From contig CBDCZI010000014.1 in assembly GCA_965224495.1 (NCBI GenBank), positions 84,696 to 148,695 of the forward strand: a DNA stretch of 64,000 nucleotides, in the 5' to 3' direction. Positions 62,035-64,000 of the stretch are shown in pieces (the first letter of the stretch is position 1; each line of letters starts with the position of its first letter). Under the pieces are notes generated by a model. It was not told the DNA's origin. It saw only the letters and a program-made list of their open reading frames with translations, and made no database searches. Origin of the DNA: CBDCZI01 sp965224495. GTDB taxonomy: Bacteria; Bacteroidota; Bacteroidia; Cytophagales; JAAEPT01. The position numbers and the translations under genes are program-made.

Positions 62035-64000
62035 TTACTCAACAGTACCCTTACCGTAATTCTTTGCCTTCTCAAAGCTACCATCAGCATGATAAAACTT
62101 CCACACACCGCTCAATTGGTCATTGGTATAACTCCCGCCAGCCTCTTTCTTTCCTGTCGTCTTGTTATAAAAAACCCATTTCCCATTACGCTGACCATTC
62201 AAAAACATACCTTTACCCGACAATTTCCCCGAATCAAAAAAGTAACTCCAACTCCCCTCAGGCAGACCATTCAAATAGCTACCCGACGCCGATTTCTTTC
62301 CCTTATCCGAATAACTAACCAAAGTACCCACTCCTTCTTTCAACGTACCATAAGGCAAATCTTTTCCTAAAGAATCTTGACAAACCACCACATTCAACAA
62401 CAACCCATCAGTATATTCCTCCTTCAACTTTACCACACCATTTTGGTAATACGCCACCCAAACACCATCTTCTACCCCTTCCTTATAACTTCCAACCAAT
62501 TGCAACACACCATTTTCAAAATACTCACGCCACTCACCATTTTCTGTACCAAACACATACGCACCCTCTGACTTCACCTGTCCATCAGCATAATGGTAAT
62601 ACCACATACCCTCCTCTTTCCCCTCCAAAAACTTACCCTCCATATAAACCGTTCCGTCTTCATAAAAACTCCCCCAAAGACCACTCTTCAATCCATTCAC
62701 ATAATCACCTATCGCACTGATTTCTCCGTTAGGGTAATATTCCACCCATTCGCCGACCGCATCGCCGTACATATAATCACTCTCCAAAGCCAACCTACCA
62801 TCTTCAAAATACTTGTACCAAATCCCGTCTTTCTCTCCATACAGATAATACCCCTCCGAAAACAACTGCCCATTGTCATAAAACTCAAACCACAAACTAT
62901 CCTCCAAACCCTCTTTATAATAACCTATCGTTACCGTATCACCATTCTCTTTAAACTCCAAAAACTGTCCCTCTTCTTTATGATGCACATAACTCATTTG
63001 CGAAGCCACACTTCCCGAATAATAATACTGTTTAGTCAACCCATGTAGATTACCCGCCTGATACACCGCTTCAGCCGTTTTCGCCCGTGTTCTCGGATGA
63101 TACGAAACACCAATACCCTCCTCAAAACCATCCACATACGGCATCTCCGCCACCTTGCGACCAAGACTATCATAAAACACACGAGTCCCCGTACCATTCA
63201 TCAACTCACCCGACGCAAAACTTCGTCCCTTATAACCCTTCGTAGCCGAAAACGACTGCAACGCACCCAACGCATAAACCTCCGTTTGCTTCACCACACC
63301 ACCATAATAAAAATACGTCCACGTACTATCCTTCACTCCATCCACAAAAAAACCACTCGCCTTCATTTGCTCATTTGCATAAAAACTCTCCCAACGCCCC
63401 AACTCTTTCCCTTGTGCATAAAAAGCCTTTACAGCCACCGCACCATTTCTATAATACGCCGTATAAACACCCTCCATCAAACCAGCCACATACATCACTT
63501 CAAACTCCGTTTGACCATTCGGAAAATAAGCCACCTGTATCCCATTCAACGTATCACGCACATACTCCGAAAGCATCGCCACCGTATCCGTAGCATAATA
63601 ATCAGCCCAAACACCCTCTTTCAACCCCTTCTCAAACTTCCCCTCCTGCTCCAGCTGACCACCCACAAAATAATCTCTCCAAATCCCTTCCTCATCCGCA
63701 TCTACAAACGCACCAATAGTAGTCGTATCTCCATTCGAATAATACTCAATCCAAGCCCCCTCTTCCTGCCCCAAATAATACGTACAATACTGCGACAACA
63801 CCCCATTTGGATAATAAATTGACTGCTCACCATGAAACTTTCCCTTCGAAAAATTCAAATCCTTCCACAGGTTTCCCTCAGGATAATAATACAACCAATG
63901 CCCATCTCTCAACGAATCCTCTGTCAAATTGCCCTGATAAAAAGGTTGATTAGGCACAGCCAGCGTATCATCATAAAAACCCATTACTGGATTTTGAGCC
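62035..64000 (-). CDS. MORN-repeat (YwqK-like) exported protein, 5' end outside window
   Basis: At least 649 residues made almost only of ~23-residue MORN_2-type repeats (pattern GxWxxYYxxGxLxxExxYxxGxxxG, e.g. GEWVEYYPNGEISAIGDYVNG), some 25 or more copies. An ATG exists at 63984, but the frame stays open upstream to the window edge and reads AQNPVMGFYDD, where AQ looks like the end of a signal peptide. The true start is therefore outside. Repeats of this kind form elongated beta-hairpin ladders. The coding strand is very rich in G and A because of the Gly/Glu/Lys-rich repeats. Exact role unknown; related proteins are annotated as antitoxin-like, which I consider unreliable here. Confidence 0.85.
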   Translation of the reverse strand, partial: AQNPVMGFYDDTLAVPNQPFYQGNLTEDSLRDGHWLYYYPEGNLWKDLNFSKGKFHGEQSIYYPNGVLSQYCTYYLGQEEGAWIEYYSNGDTTTIGAFVDADEEGIWRDYFVGGQLEQEGKFEKGLKEGVWADYYATDTVAMLSEYVRDTLNGIQVAYFPNGQTEFEVMYVAGLMEGVYTAYYRNGAVAVKAFYAQGKELGRWESFYANEQMKASGFFVDGVKDSTWTYFYYGGVVKQTEVYALGALQSFSATKGYKGRSFASGELMNGTGTRVFYDSLGRKVAEMPYVDGFEEGIGVSYHPRTRAKTAEAVYQAGNLHGLTKQYYYSGSVASQMSYVHHKEEGQFLEFKENGDTVTIGYYKEGLEDSLWFEFYDNGQLFSEGYYLYGEKDGIWYKYFEDGRLALESDYMYGDAVGEWVEYYPNGEISAIGDYVNGLKSGLWGSFYEDGTVYMEGKFLEGKEEGMWYYHYADGQVKSEGAYVFGTENGEWREYFENGVLQLVGSYKEGVEDGVWVAYYQNGVVKLKEEYTDGLLLNVVVCQDSLGKDLPYGTLKEGVGTLVSYSDKGKKSASGSYLNGLPEGSWSYFFDSGKLSGKGMFLNGQRNGKWVFYNKTTGKKEAGGSYTNDQLSGVWKFYHADGSFEKAKNYGKGTVE

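Noticed and set aside
62593..63822. Plus-strand open frames opposite the MORN-repeat gene
   Set aside because: Their His/Ile/Arg-rich repetitive translations mirror the 69-bp repeats of the true minus-strand gene.

Overview
The window is a chromosomal stretch from a low-GC member of the Bacteroidota, most likely family Flavobacteriaceae. Supporting evidence is a PorP/SprF type IX secretion (T9SS) membrane protein, a 2,897-residue secreted protein with a T9SS type B C-terminal sorting domain, OmpA/TPR/PD40 and MORN-repeat envelope proteins, hybrid sensor kinases with two-component propellers or a 7TM-DISM sensor, and -7 promoter motifs of the TAnnTTTG type seen upstream of several genes. I cannot name the genus.

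Layout. 0-3.5 kb: a GbsR/MarR-type regulator and PEP carboxylase. 3.5-8.3 kb: an accessory island. Two unrelated hypothetical genes (4273-5076 and 6936-7640) are each bracketed by their own matched inverted repeat, and each is followed by a ~170-bp structured repeat. A complete IS1182-family element sits right after the first structured repeat and a truncated copy sits at the same relative position after the second. 8.3-12.6 kb: queD, an alpha/beta hydrolase, a DEAD-box helicase, a HopJ-family protein and apbE. 13-16.7 kb: a hybrid propeller histidine kinase. 16.7-22.4 kb: a branched-chain acyl-CoA / acyclic-terpene type catabolic cluster (acyl-CoA dehydrogenase, AtuA, enoyl-CoA hydratase, acyl-CoA carboxylase beta). 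22.6-27 kb: a tiny secreted protein, accD, a YcxB-like protein, nadC, a DUF4783 protein and a SprF. 27-33 kb: guaB, two parvulin-type chaperone/isomerases and a MoxR ATPase. 33-42.5 kb: ilvE, a 3'-5' exonuclease, a second hybrid kinase, an FAD protein and purL. 42.5-44.7 kb: a rhomboid protease pseudogene broken by a nonsense codon, a frameshift and an IS3-family element. 44.7-45.9 kb: a methyltransferase. 46.5-56.7 kb: a co-directional unit of the giant T9SS protein, an orphan Rhs tip and a small lipoprotein that could be its immunity protein. 57-64 kb: AMP nucleosidase, a stand-alone HsdR N-terminal-domain protein, alanine dehydrogenase, a double-OmpA envelope protein and a MORN-repeat protein that runs off the window edge.

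Two features go beyond ordinary annotation. First, the 4.2-7.8 kb segment looks like an array of mobile gene cassettes: sequences of paired arms differ between the two units but complementarity is kept, so structure is conserved rather than sequence. Second, at least six copies of a dispersed intergenic hairpin family (at about 3.7, 9.9, 12.8, 20.5, 20.7 and 56.9 kb) show the same kind of compensated stem changes. A third interest point is the Rhs tip plus lipoprotein pair coupled to the T9SS giant protein, which resembles a polymorphic toxin/immunity module. No tRNA, rRNA or CRISPR array was seen. All assignments are by reading motifs; no database search was run.
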